Assembly (NCBI RefSeq): GCF_958298935.1
Contig: NC_084944.1
Coordinates: 18,507,679-18,571,678 of the forward strand
From: Phragmites australis
Taxonomy: Eukaryota > Streptophyta > Magnoliopsida > Poales > Poaceae
Direction of reading: 5' to 3'
DNA: 64,000 nt
The notes below the pieces were generated by a model. The model was given only the letters and a program-made list of their open reading frames with translations, was not told the DNA's origin and did not search any database. This document shows, piece by piece, positions 44,701 through 55,712 of the stretch (the first letter of the stretch is position 1; the number at the start of each line of letters is the position of its first letter). The position numbers and the translations under genes are program-made.

Positions 44701-47700
44701 CACCGATATTCCTCTAAAATCATAATCGATCTCTCCGCTAAGACTTGTAATTTTTGGAGTTTGTTTAATTTTCTTGTTCAGTATTTATTTCATGCTGCGG
44801 CATTTAACTAGAGTTAGTTTAGTATTTTAATTTAGCTAATTAGATTAATGCAGAGTTTAATTTGAGTTAATAAATTACCTGCATGCTTTTATCATAGCTA
44901 TAGTTTTTAGTTTAGTTAGGGTGGTGATTAAACAACACTAGGTAATTAAGTTTAATTCCTAGATAAACTTAGTTTAGTGCTACAGATTATAATATTAATC
45001 TCAACACTTAAGTATATATAATCGTCTAGAGTTGTACTTATGTATATATGTATACATGCTCACATGCATATAGACGTAAGTATCACACATACGTTTAGGT
45101 TAATACACGTGCACTCACCTACACGTAGAAGCCCTAACTGGCTTTCTGGCAGTTAGGCTACTAAACGCTCATCTAGTTATTTAATAACTTGGTTATGCTT
45201 TCTCATAAGTTCATAAAATAACTAGGTTAACAACTTTATCTAGCTTCACTAGATAACCTCGCTAGATTCTAGATGTCAATTTCGCTTAGCTTAGTGTTTC
45301 CGTCATTTTCTGCTAGGTTTAGCTTTCAGTGTTCTCTCAGTCGTTCTTTTTTCGCTTTGGTGTTTCCTTTGATTTTATTCTGGTGTTCATCTGTTTAGTT
45401 GTTGTGTGCTTTTCATTGTTAATATGCGTAGGCTCGAAGTCAAGGTTCTAAGCAAGATCGCGAGGAAGGAACTGAAGGTGAGGTCCGATGATGAAGAGCC
45501 TGGGATGCTCGAATGACAAGACCAATCATGAATTGACATTCATAAAGGCAAGTCCTAAATCCTTAATCATATTGAATCCATGTTTTCAATATAATGACAT
45601 GATGAACTAAAAACATGGCAGTTATATTTGCATGTTATATAAAGATTTCTCTTTAAAATTATGTTATTATTTATAACCCATTTACTGAGCCATACTACAA
45701 CCATTACCCGCAATACTCAAATGATAACCCTAGATTGCTCCCAATACCTGATATAATGATATTAGATGAACCCTTGCTAACTAGTATGCTTAGGGCTGGA
45801 TACGCTGCTCTCTTCAGAAACATTTGATCTCTCCTAGGAGAATACTTAATCACTTTTTATTACGATCATATGCCTTGTAAATGACTGAAATGTGTTGAGG
45901 TGTTTGATGGTGTGAGTAATGAAAAATGGTGTTGGTGTTAAGAAAAACCATGAAAACCGCTTTGGCGGGGGTGAGCGGGGTTGTCCTATGAAAGTTGGAG
46001 GCTATCTCATGTGGGTATTCCTTTTGGGAAAGATGCTCTTGGGGGCTTGAGGTGATACTCAGTGTCAATGTTAAAGATACTTGCCTCGGCCATGTAAGGA
46101 TTGAATCAATTGTGATCGTGCTTAGCCACCCTGTGCAACCACACGTCCTGAATGGGCAGGACTTGACCCACCTTGGAGGCTGTAGTGCAACGGGAGCCAG
46201 GAAAAGACTTGTGGAAATCAAAGTTGGCTGGTGATATTCTAATGGCCAAATTCGAACCATTTCAAGGAGTGTTGGAGCTTTAGGCCCCTGATCGGTGTAT
46301 TCCCGTGGGTGGTGACCGTCTAGCAGCATGCTCGATGGGTACAGGAACTCGTTATGATTTGCTCCTCTGCTTACAACAGTTGAAGGCTGAGCATATCGTG
46401 TGGGTAAAGTTGTACAACCTCTGTAAAGTGTAAATCTATTCGAATAGCTGTGTCCACGGTCATGGACATGCAAAAGTTACAAACTCACAATGGTTAGTTT
46501 TGTGGTGTGCATACCCCTTTGGTGTGTGAATGGGCAGTGTTCCCATGTTTTGGAGAAAGTTGGTTGTATGCCATTGAATCTGGTTGGACTAGGTGTCAAC
46601 CAGCTAAAAGATGGGAACTGTGGAGAACAGATAGCTTTCCCCCGGGGCTGACAACCTTCATCAATCAAACCTTGTTTTTGTTCAACTGGTTTAAACTAAG
46701 TGTTACACTTTCATTCACATTGCATATAAAACTGGCTTTGCGCCCAAACTATAGCCCTATAGCTTTTATCCTTGGTTACCTCCCTTATGCATCTACTCAA
46801 CCCCCTTAAAGTAGTATTAGGACTTATTGAGTATCTCCCATGCTCAGCCTTGTTGCTTTCAGATTGTGAGATGGAGATCAACCTCAACCCAGATGAAGTT
46901 AAAGGTCGCGTCTGCGCCCGAGTTGTCTGTAGCATTGGGTTGCGCTGTTGTTTCGCTCCACTCCGGCTATAGGCTCTTTTGCCTGGCTAGTCTGTTGTGG
47001 ATCCTCGTCCACAAGACCATCTTTTATCCTTTTCAGGTAATTATTTTACTTTATTTTATTCGAAGTATATATTTGATATCATTCTAGAGAATTTTGTGTG
47101 TATTAGCTACTTGATTCAGGGACTGATACAGGCGGCACAGGGGAACCCGAGGTCGGGATCCTGGCAAAGCGAATCATGGAAGATGGATGGAGATGGCGTG
47201 TTAACAAAGTCAAGCAAAGGGGATGCTGGTGCAAGTGACAAGATGGCTCAAGGGATCGGGAGCGAGAGAAACTTGTCGGTGACCAATATCGCAAGATGAG
47301 GTACACGCGTCAATATCAGAGCGCTTCCTTAAGGTGTAAGAAAGTGGCGAGTAACGCTTTGAGAAGCGTGCAAAGGGTTTCATGGTTTGGCCTCAAAACC
47401 GTGGGGGGACTAGAGGAGTACGTGGCACCGTCATGAAGCTTGTGTCGAGGCAAAGCTAAGTCGTGAAGGCGTCGTGGTCATCCGATGGATCAAGAGCAAA
47501 ATGGACGATAATACCCTCGTGGTAGGTAGGAGAGAATTGGAATGTGGTAGGTAGGAGGGGCACTTTGGGAACAAGAAAATTTGGCTTCTAAGGAGTCTCC
47601 CTATGCCTATAAATAGAGGGGTAAGGCTAGACGAGAGGGTGAACTAGCCACTTGAGCCCCTTGTGCCTATTATTTGTGAGCTTTGTGCTAGGGTTTTATA

Positions 47701-48473
47701 GGAAAGGAGGATGAGGGCTTAGCCTATGTATTAAGTGAGAGTTTTTTAGAGGAAAATATTTGTAACCTATCTAAAATAGGCTGAGCTCTGCTAGTAATGA
47801 AGTTTATTTTCCTTCTCTTGCTTGAATTCACCTCCTTCTAGTTTCTCTCTATTGGTTCCCTTGCGAGTTTACAAGTTTGTCGTCCTTCGGTTGTGATTTT
47901 CATTTTCGTGCTTAAGCTGAAATTTCCCACCTTGTTGGAGTAGTTCTTCTCGTTGCTAGAGACATAAAATTTGCATGGAAATGTACGTGATTAGGTATTG
48001 AATTCCCTTGCCTCTTATCTATCAACTTAGAGACTTTCTTCACCTGGTGTTAATCTTTTTGATATTTGGGTGTTTCTTCTCAAGATCCAAGCTTTGTGTG
48101 CGGATGAGTCATGGATTGGTATGCTGTGGAACCTAATATTCGATTCCAATCATGAGACACACCATTGATAGGATTTTTAAGTTTGGATTTTGAATTTTCG
48201 CAGCATTGTTCTATTCAACCCGGAACATCCGGATTGGAGTCTCAAACCGAGACAAAGAACGCCAACCCGAAGTTCATTGGGAGATTCCGGACACTCGGAA
48301 TATCTGAATTACACCCATAACTTCCGAATTAGGGTGCTGAGTTTCTGATGCATTCTTGTTCACTTTTTGATGATTCTTTCTTGAGGTGCGTTGGGTGAAA
48401 ATAGGAGAAGGCCATCAAAGAAATTTGTTGAGGCACGTATTCACCCCCTCTAGTCGCTATTCTAGGTCCGATG
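41750..48473 (+). mobile_element. 5' LTR of the Sire-type copia (interrupted)
   Basis: It starts TGAGAAACTAAGTCGAAATG and its end reads GGTCCGATG where the family has GGTCCTACA. It is interrupted at 42222/47167 by a 4.9 kb insertion with AAGCG duplications. The remaining halves align end to end with the 3' LTR. TATA box at 47608-47615. Confidence 0.9.
42223..47166 (+). mobile_element. 4.9 kb TG...CA insertion, probable giant solo LTR
   Basis: It starts TGTAACACACTGAG and ends GGGATCCTGGCA, flanked by exact AAGCG (42218-42222, 47167-47171). The two ends show no repeated LTR pair, primer site or coding domain, so it behaves as one very long LTR or a coding-free element. 42440-43110 is a tract dense in TTCAAAT/ATTTGAAT words; 43150-44450 is C-rich with two poly-C runs; 44700-45300 is AT-rich. 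Phrases near 46290-46470 (CCGTGGGTGGTGACCGTCTAG, GTGTCCACGGTCATGGACATG) are, from memory, seen in long LTRs of grass Gypsy elements. ORFs at 43465-44501 follow from base composition. Confidence 0.85.
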
Positions 48474-48490
48474 ATTAGTATCAGAGCCGG
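48474..48490 (+). promoter_or_regulatory. Primer binding site of the Sire-type copia
   Basis: TAGTATCAGAGCC two bases after the 5' LTR. The canonical site, complementary to the 3' end of initiator methionyl-tRNA, begins TGGTATCAGAGC, so one G-to-A change separates them. Confidence 0.8.
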
Positions 48491-48540
48491 TTTGATCGCC
48501 TGTTGACCTTAGCTGGCTTTGTGATTCGTAGGCGATAATA

Positions 48541-50334
48541 GAGAGAAGTGGGAAGATTCTGCTGCTTGATGGCCGTGATTTTTCGTATTGGAAGGTGCAC
48601 ATGGAGGCTTATCTTCTAAGCCAAGGAAGTGCAATATGGAAAATAGTTGATTCCAACTATGAGATCTCCATTGCTCACACGACTCAGGTTCAAATTGAAC
48701 AGTATGAGGCCAACTACAATGCCAAAAATATTTTGTTCACGATCCTGAGTCGAAATGAGTTTGGCAGTGTTTAGCACCTCTGTACTGCCCATGAGATTTG
48801 AACTACCCTTAGTGTCTTTCATGAGGGTACCAACCAAATCAAGGCTAGGCGTCAAAACACATACAACCAAGAATATCAAATATTTGTGCAAGGGTCCGAT
48901 GAATCCTTGGATGCTATGTTTGCTAGATTTGATGGAATAGTTAGCAACCTTAGATCCACTGGTGTTTTGCCCTATTCTGACCATGAGAGAGTGATCAAAC
49001 TTCTCTATACTCTTGACCGTAGCATATGGGAAGTTAAGATCTCGAGCATTAAAGAGTCATCCAATTATGTCACATTAACTTGCGATGAACTCTTCAGTAA
49101 GCTCAAGTCCACCAAGATAGCCAAGGGGAATAGGTCTCAAAAACCCTCTGTCTCAGAATATGGTGTTGGTTTTCGGACCTAGTGGTGGTAATCAGGTTGG
49201 AGTTCACTGAATGGATTTGATATGTATTCCTTGGTTTCTATCACAGAAGAGCATGTGGATGCACTTGATGATGAGGACCTTGCGCTCATTGTGAAGATGT
49301 TCACCCACTTCTAAAACAACAGAATTGACCGGAGGAGAGGGGGCTCACGTGCTTGTTTTGAGTGTGATGATACCACTCACTTCAAGGTGGATTGCCCCAA
49401 ACTCAAGAAGAGGTAAGACTACAACCACGACCACGATAAGCACAAGAAGAAGAACAAGAAGCCCTTCTTCAAGAAGAATCATGACAAGATGGCCAAGAAG
49501 GCAACTTCAAGGGCGTTCTTGGTGGCTCTTAGTGATATTGATACCTTGAATGATGCTCTTGTTAGCTAGGATAGATTACTTAAGAAAATTATGTGTGAGT
49601 TGAAGGAGCTTAAGCCTAAGTATGAGTCTGTGTCTACTGAACTTGCATTGCTTAGGTCTAGGCCTAATGAGGAGGAGTGTGAGAGTTCTTTGGTGGTTAT
49701 GGCTGAACTTGCTGAGCTTCAGTATGTGCATGTTCAAGTCACCAATCGGCTTGAGAGTGCTGAGAAGAAGATCTTTGAGGAGGATTCTAGGTCTACTCTT
49801 TTAGGTTCTTGCAAAAATTATCCTTTGCTTGCAAAGGATGTTGAACTGAAAGACAAGCGCCTTAAGGAGCTAGAATCTAGATTGGTGAGTACTGGGTGTT
49901 CAAAGGATGTGCAGCCGAACTATTCCGTCTGCATAGTCTTTCAGGACAAGCTCAACTAGGTTAGAAGGAAAGTTTAGAAACTCTTGACTGAGAATGAGTA
50001 TCTCCTTTCTCTAGTGGAGAAGTGCTCAGAGGACAAGAGAAAAATGAATTTGATCTTGGTCAAGACCAAGATGTGTGCTAATAAGGCAGGTTTGGCTCTT
50101 AAGTTGGGTTTTGAGAGGGTGGCTTACAATGGAGATGGCAAGACTATTTTCACTTCACCTACTACCCTAGAAGTCAAAAAGTCCAAAATCAATGTCACAC
50201 CACAACCCACAAAGAAGAAACCCACACCACAACTCAAGAGAGCTCCACAGTCTAAGATGAGAGCCCTTATGAGAGAGTCCAGAGTGATCGGCAATCGAGT
50301 TCCCGAGAGACGCTACCACTGCACCTACTACTAG
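48541..50334 (+). pseudogene. Sire-type gag (degenerate)
   Basis: Read through frame breaks, it begins LLLDGRDFSYWKVHMEAYLL (UBN2-type gag core) and continues to DESLDAMFARFDGIVSNLRS and HERVIKLLYTLDRSIWEVKI in ORF 48886-49182. A CCHC zinc knuckle follows at about 49346-49400 (ACFECDDTTHFKVDC), where gag binds RNA. ORF 49591-49959 is a Leu/Glu-rich coiled coil, and ORF 49984-50334 gives the basic tail (KCSEDKRKMNLILVK). Stops at several points, for instance at 48772, kill it. No start codon survives in good context. Confidence 0.85.
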
Positions 50335-50735
50335 AGAGAGGGTCACTTTATTGAGTTTTACTTTCACCGTAGGAGAGATGAGTGGCGTGACTGAGAGTGG
50401 ATACTCGGGATATGTACCACCCTTCTCTTGGTGTACATAAGCCTTTTCTTCACTCTTACTCATGAGTTTCTGGCGCTCTTCCGTTTTCTCCTAGAGATGG
50501 TGCCCGGTGTGGATTTTACCATGACTCATATGGTTTTGGTACACGTATAAGAGGTTTTGAGTCCCAGCGTTTTGGCGGACCACGCATTCCACATCATGAT
50601 TCTCTCCCCCAGCGTGCTAGTGTTGATTTGTATACACCTGCTTTTACCTCTGCTCCTCAAGTGTCTCAGTGTTGGAATCCTATGAAGTTTCTTGCTCACC
50701 CTAGCACTGAGCACTCGAGCATGTCTTACTTGATG

Positions 50736-51190
50736 TAGGTGGCAGGTCGAAGCCTAGAGAACAAGTGGCTCATCAACTCCGGTTGTTCGCATCATATGAC
50801 TGGAGATGCATCATGGTTCTCCAGCCTCACCCTGATGAAACAACACGAGTACATTACTTTCGGGGATGATAGAAAAGGTAAAGTGAAGGATAAAGGTACG
50901 ATAAGGGTGAGTGAGAATTTCACTCTCAAGGATGTGGCCTTGGTGGAGCATCTGGGATACAATTTACTTTCTGTATCTTAGTTGTTGGATGAGGACTTGG
51001 AAATGAGCTTCAAGCGCAATACTTCTCGAGTTCTTGATTCTACCTTCTTCTAAGCTTTGGATGTGACATAGAAGGCAAGGGCACATGAGCTTTAATTTGC
51101 TTTCTCATTTGAGAACCCTAGGCTTGATCTGAGCATTTCCCAAGCTTAAGTTTAAGAAGAACCTTGTTTGTGCTCCTTATCGGCATGGCA
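50736..51190 (+). pseudogene. Copia protease and GAG-pre-integrase (degenerate)
   Basis: ORF 50739-50981 reads KWLINSGCSHHMTGDASWF. In copia aspartic proteases the motif is W(L/I)(I/L)DSGC..HMTG, so the catalytic Asp is Asn here. The frame continues FTLKDVALVEHLGYNLLSVS, the usual end of the protease. After stops at 50979-51070, the pre-integrase linker is visible as GMVTAPH-like sequence at about 51186. Confidence 0.85.
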
Positions 51191-51192
51191 AG

Positions 51193-51548
51193 ATGGTTAC
51201 CGCTCCTCACCCACCAGTTAATCTGGTGATAACTGAACGACCAAAAGAACTTCTCCATACGGATACTATTGGTCCCTCTCGGATTCATTCGGCGGGTGGA
51301 AAGTGGTATGTACTTGTCATTATTGATGATTACTCTCGCTACTCTTGGGTCTTCTTTCTTGCAAGCAAAGATGAAGTGTTCTCGCACTTTCAGAGCTTAG
51401 CTTTGAGATTGTTCAAGGAACTCCTTGGTGCATTGAAAGCAATTCATAGTGATAATGACACCAAGTTCAAGAACTATCTTTTTTATGCTTTCTGTGTGTG
51501 TTGATCTTCTCACAAACAGTCTAGTGTTGCCCAGTTAACTGCTAAAGC
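51193..51548 (+). pseudogene. Truncated copia integrase joined to RNase H
   Basis: ORF 51193-51504 reads ELLHTDTIGPSRIHSAGGKW, then IIDDYSRYSWVFFL and IHSDNDTKFKN, holding the first two catalytic Asp of the DD35E integrase. After KNYLFYAFC the sequence turns, at about 51495-51510, into SHKQSSVAQLTAKA, which is the RNase H block far downstream in an intact element. The rest of integrase and the whole reverse transcriptase are therefore deleted. The RNase H frame is cut at 51548 by a minus-strand LINE. Confidence 0.85.
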
Positions 51549-51695
51549 TTTTTTCTTGAACTGACAGAAGAGCTACCTATCATTATATTAAGAAGGAGGG
51601 AAAAGAACAAATAAAATAGTACACAAGAACCCACACCCCACGAGCACAGGATCTAAGAATACATAAATAAAAGAACGACCTATACACCAATAGAC

Positions 51696-52553
51696 TTAAA
51701 CCAACAAGTGGCTCAGCTCACTAGCACCAACAGAGCACCAAAAAGCGGACTCCTCATGGATCTTATGGAGTAACTGTGGAACATTATGGGTCCTTCCCTC
51801 AAACACACACTCATTGCGATGTTTCCAAAGGATCCAAGCCACCAACATGACCACAGAATGGAAGCCTTTGCGTCTACGGGTCTCCACTACCATGGTCGCC
51901 TCAAACCACCAGCTCTGGAAGGAGATAGAACTTTGGCTCAAAAGCGTTGCCCGAACTAAACCAATTGGGTGCAAGACCTCCACCCAAACCTGTCGAGCGA
52001 AAACACATCCAACAAGAAGATGTGTGATGGTCTCATCCATCTAATCACTAAGTGGACACTTGGACAGAGGAGGCAAACCCCAGCACACAAGGCGATCAGC
52101 AGCCCAACACCGATTGTGGCACGCCAATCAGATGAAAAATTTTGCTCAAGGAGGCGCCCAAGATTGCCCTAGCCGCTGCCAAGGCTCAAACTCAACACTG
52201 CCATGAAAAAAGGCCCTGTAGGCCAATCTAGAAGAGAACAAACCCGAGGCCGAGGCATACCAGAGGTGCAAGTCTTCCACATCATCATGTATCCAAGTAT
52301 TGTTGTGAAGAGCTTGTCTGATAGTCCTTCCCTTGGTGGTGCGTCTAGATACGAAAGCATGAGTATGAGGTGCTAGATCCTCTAGAGATTGACCTAACAA
52401 GCAGCGATCACTCCAGAACTTAGTGTTGTTGCCATGACCAACCACTGTTGTGATCATGATGGAGAACATCACCGAGGCATTTCTTGGCACAGAAGAGCTG
52501 AAGAGAGCCCAAGAACGGGCTGGATCAGTTTTCTGAATCCAAAGGCACTTCAA
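51696..52553 (-). pseudogene. LINE zf-RVT-like C-terminal region (minus)
   Basis: ORF 52146-52553 continues from the reverse transcriptase (SIMITTVVGHGNNTKFWSDR, the GNG..TKFW block) and ORF 51696-52040 holds MDETITHLLVGCVFARQVW, the Cys/His cluster of the zf-RVT domain, then KGFHSVVMLVAWILWKHRNE. This is the usual C-terminus of plant L1 ORF2. A frameshift lies between them. Confidence 0.8.
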
Positions 52554-52562
52554 GCATAGTGC

Positions 52563-53875
52563 CTAGCTGAGAATTACAAGATTGTGAATGACCAACCCTC
52601 CCAACTCCTTAGGCCTACAAACCTTCGACCAAGCTAGTAGACAGTGTCCACCTTTGACGTCCTTGCGCCCTTTCCATAAAAAAGCTTGTCTTCTTTTATC
52701 TACGACCTTGATCACCCACCATGGAACATCAAGCGCCATAAGGTGGTAGATGAGGATGGCCGTGAGAACTACTTTAACTAAAATTGCTCTACTGGCTAGG
52801 TGAATTAGAGCAGCCTTCCAGTCAGATAGTTGGTCGGCCACTTTGTCCACCAAAAGCAAGAAAGTAGCCTTTGCCAACTTCTTGATCAAGAGGGGTAACC
52901 CAAGATAAGTGCAAGGGAACTCAGCATAGGTACAAGGCATAGCATCCCTCACAATGTCGATGTTAGCCGGAGCACATTGAATTGGTGTAGCAGAACACTT
53001 GTGAATGTTGGTCTTTAGGCCAGAAATTGCACCAAAATGGGCTAAAATTTGCTTGACCATCTCAAGATCCTCATAGGTAGGTCTCAAGAATAGAACCACA
53101 TCATCAGCATACAGAGAGACATAGTGGCTGACCCGTCTAGAAGGGAGTGGTTGCAGCAATCCCTCATCGACTGCCTTAGCAATAACTGAGTTCAAAACAT
53201 CCATGACCAAGATGAAGAGCATTAGAGAGAGGGGATCCCCTTGCAATAGTTCTCTTCTATGAATGATACTGTCCTCGGGATCACCATTATGGAGAATATG
53301 AGTGGTCGATGAGGAGAGCAGGTTGTAGAGCATGTTCCACCAACGCACTCCGAACCCTAAATGATGCAGAATTTCTAGCAAAAAACTCCACGAAAACAAG
53401 TCAAACGCTTTAGAAATATCCAATTTAAGTAACAAACGAGGCTCCTTCTGTTGGTGTAGGAACCGGGTTGTACCTTGCACTAAAAGGAAATTGTCTTGTA
53501 TGCTTCAACCTTGAATAAACGCACTTTGATTGTGTGAGACCAGTGAGGATAGCTTTGAAGCAAGACTATTAGCCATGATTTTTGCCACAAGTTTAGCGAA
53601 ACTGTGAATGAGGCTTATAGGTCGATAATCCTTCACTTCTTGGACATCTCTTTTCTTCGGAAGCAACGTTAAATAAGCTATGTTTAAGAGGACCAATTTT
53701 CTAGAATCCCCCTCTGGAGAGCAGCCACTACTTCGACAATGTCATCCTTAATTATATGCCAACAAGACCGATAGAAAGACCCAGAAAAACTATTAGGGCC
53801 GGGGGCTTTGTCCCTTGGAATAGACTTTATAGTATCCCAAAGGTCATCCTCTGTGATAGGATCATCTAAAGCCAA
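52563..53875 (-). pseudogene. LINE reverse transcriptase, better preserved (minus)
   Basis: ORFs 53684-53875, 53505-53696 and 52563-53480 cover the domain in order: IPRDKAPGPNSFSGSFY, then NIAYLTLLPKK with DYRPISLIHSFAKL, then palm A LLLKLDISKAFD, palm B LLQGDPLSLMLFI and palm C YADD at 53100-53111. The catalytic Asp pair is intact, unlike the LINE at 1-6158. It continues with GLKTNIHKCS and the C-terminal GGHCLLAWSKVCRPKELGGL. Single stops or frameshifts separate the three ORFs, for example at the 53480/53505 join. Confidence 0.9.
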
Positions 53876-54178
53876 AAGGTCCTAGGCAGGCTGATAGAAC
53901 GATGAGAGGTTGAAAGTTTTAGCACGTTCCTCAACCATCCCAAGCAGTGCATTGTAGAAATCCAGCACCGCCTAGTGTTTCTCGTGCTGACCTATCATCA
54001 CATGATCTCCAACCCGTAGCCTTGATATGAAGTTCTTTCTTTTCCGGTGGCAAGCGTGTGAGAAGGAGGTGTTGACATCCCCCTCCTTGAGCTAGCAGAT
54101 ACGCGAACAGAGACGGGCAATCGTTCATTCGAGAGAGGCAAGGCCAAGGCTTCTTAAGCTCACGATGAAGCCAAGGCC

Positions 54179-54535
54179 AACTGCTGAAGCTAAATATATT
54201 GCTGCCGCTAGCTGTTGTTCTCAGATTTTGTGGATAGTTGCTACCTTGAGGGACTATGGGTTAGATTTTAGGAGTGTGCCACTTTTGTGTAATAACACCA
54301 GTGCCATAAGCTTACCTAATAATCTAGTCTAACACTCTAGAACAAAGCACATATATGTGAGATTTCACTTCTTGAGAGACTACAATGAGAAGGGAGACAT
54401 TGTTTTGAGATATATGGATACCTAAAACCAGCTTACCGATATCTTTACCAAGCCTCTAGATGCAAGAAGGTTTACTTTTCTGAGAAGAGAGTTTGGTGTG
54501 TGTTATCCCTATGGCATTGTGTGGGGGGTGCCTTT
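54179..54535 (+). pseudogene. Copia RNase H and pol C-terminus
   Basis: The frame cut at 51548 resumes as TAEAKYIAAASCCSQILWI, then DYGLDFRSVPLLCNNTSAI, TKHIYVRFHFLRD and QLTDIFTKPLDARRFTFLRR, the RNase H and end of a copia polyprotein. Internal stops (after NNLV and MDT) are present. About 2.2 kb without coding follows before the 3' LTR. Confidence 0.88.
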
Positions 54536-55712
54536 GTACATACTCTATCTTATTTTTGTTGCATTTGCATTGCATCTCATTTTGTAAGATAATCATGGTA
54601 GTTGAGCTTTGACTTGTATGTCTTTAGCATTTTCAATTTCTAGACTTGAATTTGGACTAAGTTGAGTGGTTGTGCGAAGCAAGCTTTTAATCTTAGGCTC
54701 TTTTTGATGCTTTGACATAAACATTTTAAGCAAGCTAGCTTTTCTTAAGATGAAATTTGAAAATTTTATGAATCATGTAGACTATGAAATACTACATTCT
54801 TGATCACCATATTCGTAATTACTTATGCTTAGTCAATGCTTGTGTTAAGTCTAGTTTGATGAATATCTTACTCTAGGCTTCTTGGTTCAAGATAGTGGAT
54901 TGGGGAACATTGCATTATGTTTTCTGTATTTATTAAATGTTAGCTCTTGATAGAACCTTGAGGGAATATGTGTTCCTTATGTCGCAAAGACACTACTTGA
55001 CTTGAACTTGTGAAAACTTGATAATTTATGGAAAATTTAATAATATTGAAAAATCAAGTTTCTTGTGCTTAAATGTGATCCAATACAATTGTCTTAAAGC
55101 CTCAAGGTGTTTGCCATACCCAGTCACGTGACACTTCGCTTGGATAAGAGGCAACTTGAGAATGAATTAAAAGAAATGTGCTTAATTGCTAAATTCTTAA
55201 TCACTTGATCTAACTAAGTCTTGGTTTCATATGTGAGCGTTTGCAAAGCCTACTGTCATGAATGCTTGTTTGCCTAGTTTGAGATTGAAGTTGGCTAGTT
55301 CTTAATACTTGTATTGCCTCTGCACAAGTAGATGCTTATGTGCTGATCGCTTTTAACATGGTTCGGCTATATGAAATTAAATGCGCCAACCAATTCTTTG
55401 GGTTTAGCTTATCTAGCTTTATGCTCTTGTGTCACTATCTCTTTTTGAGCCTTTGTGCGATTGTGACCTCCATCTTCTATTTTCCGTAGCCCTTTGCCAT
55501 TTCTAGCGTTTGCAAGTTCTTTGTGGTATACTTGTGAAAGCTCATTAGGATTGCATGTTCATGTATTGCATAATGATTTGTCCTTGATGTTTGCATTGCC
55601 AAAGGAGGAGATATGGCTTCATAAAGGAAAATGGGGAGAAATGAAAATATGCACCAAATCACAAAAAAAATATTGCATAAATGGAAAATGTGCATTCATC
55701 AAGGGGGCATTT
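54536..55712 (+). other. Non-coding 3' internal region of the copia
   Basis: Between pol and the CACTA element. Sire-type elements often carry an envelope-like ORF here; none is seen, only short spurious ORFs. Purine-rich tracts occur at about 55599 (CCAAAGGAGGAGAT) and 55633 (AAAATGGGGAG), and ATCAAGGGGGCATT at 55699, which resemble polypurine-tract duplicates. Confidence 0.5.

Larger units (their letters stand above)
51549..54178 (-). mobile_element. 5'-truncated L1-type LINE on the minus strand
   Basis: It is flanked by AACTGCTAAAGC (51537-51548) and AACTGCTGAAGC (54179-54190), a 12-bp target duplication with one difference. TTTTTT at 51549-51554 is its poly(A) tail on the minus strand. 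It starts, on minus, within the linker before the reverse transcriptase, so ORF1 and the endonuclease are missing, as expected for target-primed reverse transcription that stopped early. It lies head to tail against the copia RNase H, whose codons continue on either side. Confidence 0.92.

Noticed and set aside
43881..44703. Possible bacterial or organellar insert because of high GC
   Set aside because: No bacterial gene structure, ribosome binding sites or organellar genes; it is flanked on both sides by parts of the same insertion with AAGCG duplications.
54536..55712. Envelope-like gene expected in Sire elements
   Set aside because: Only short broken ORFs, with no transmembrane or signal pattern that I could support.
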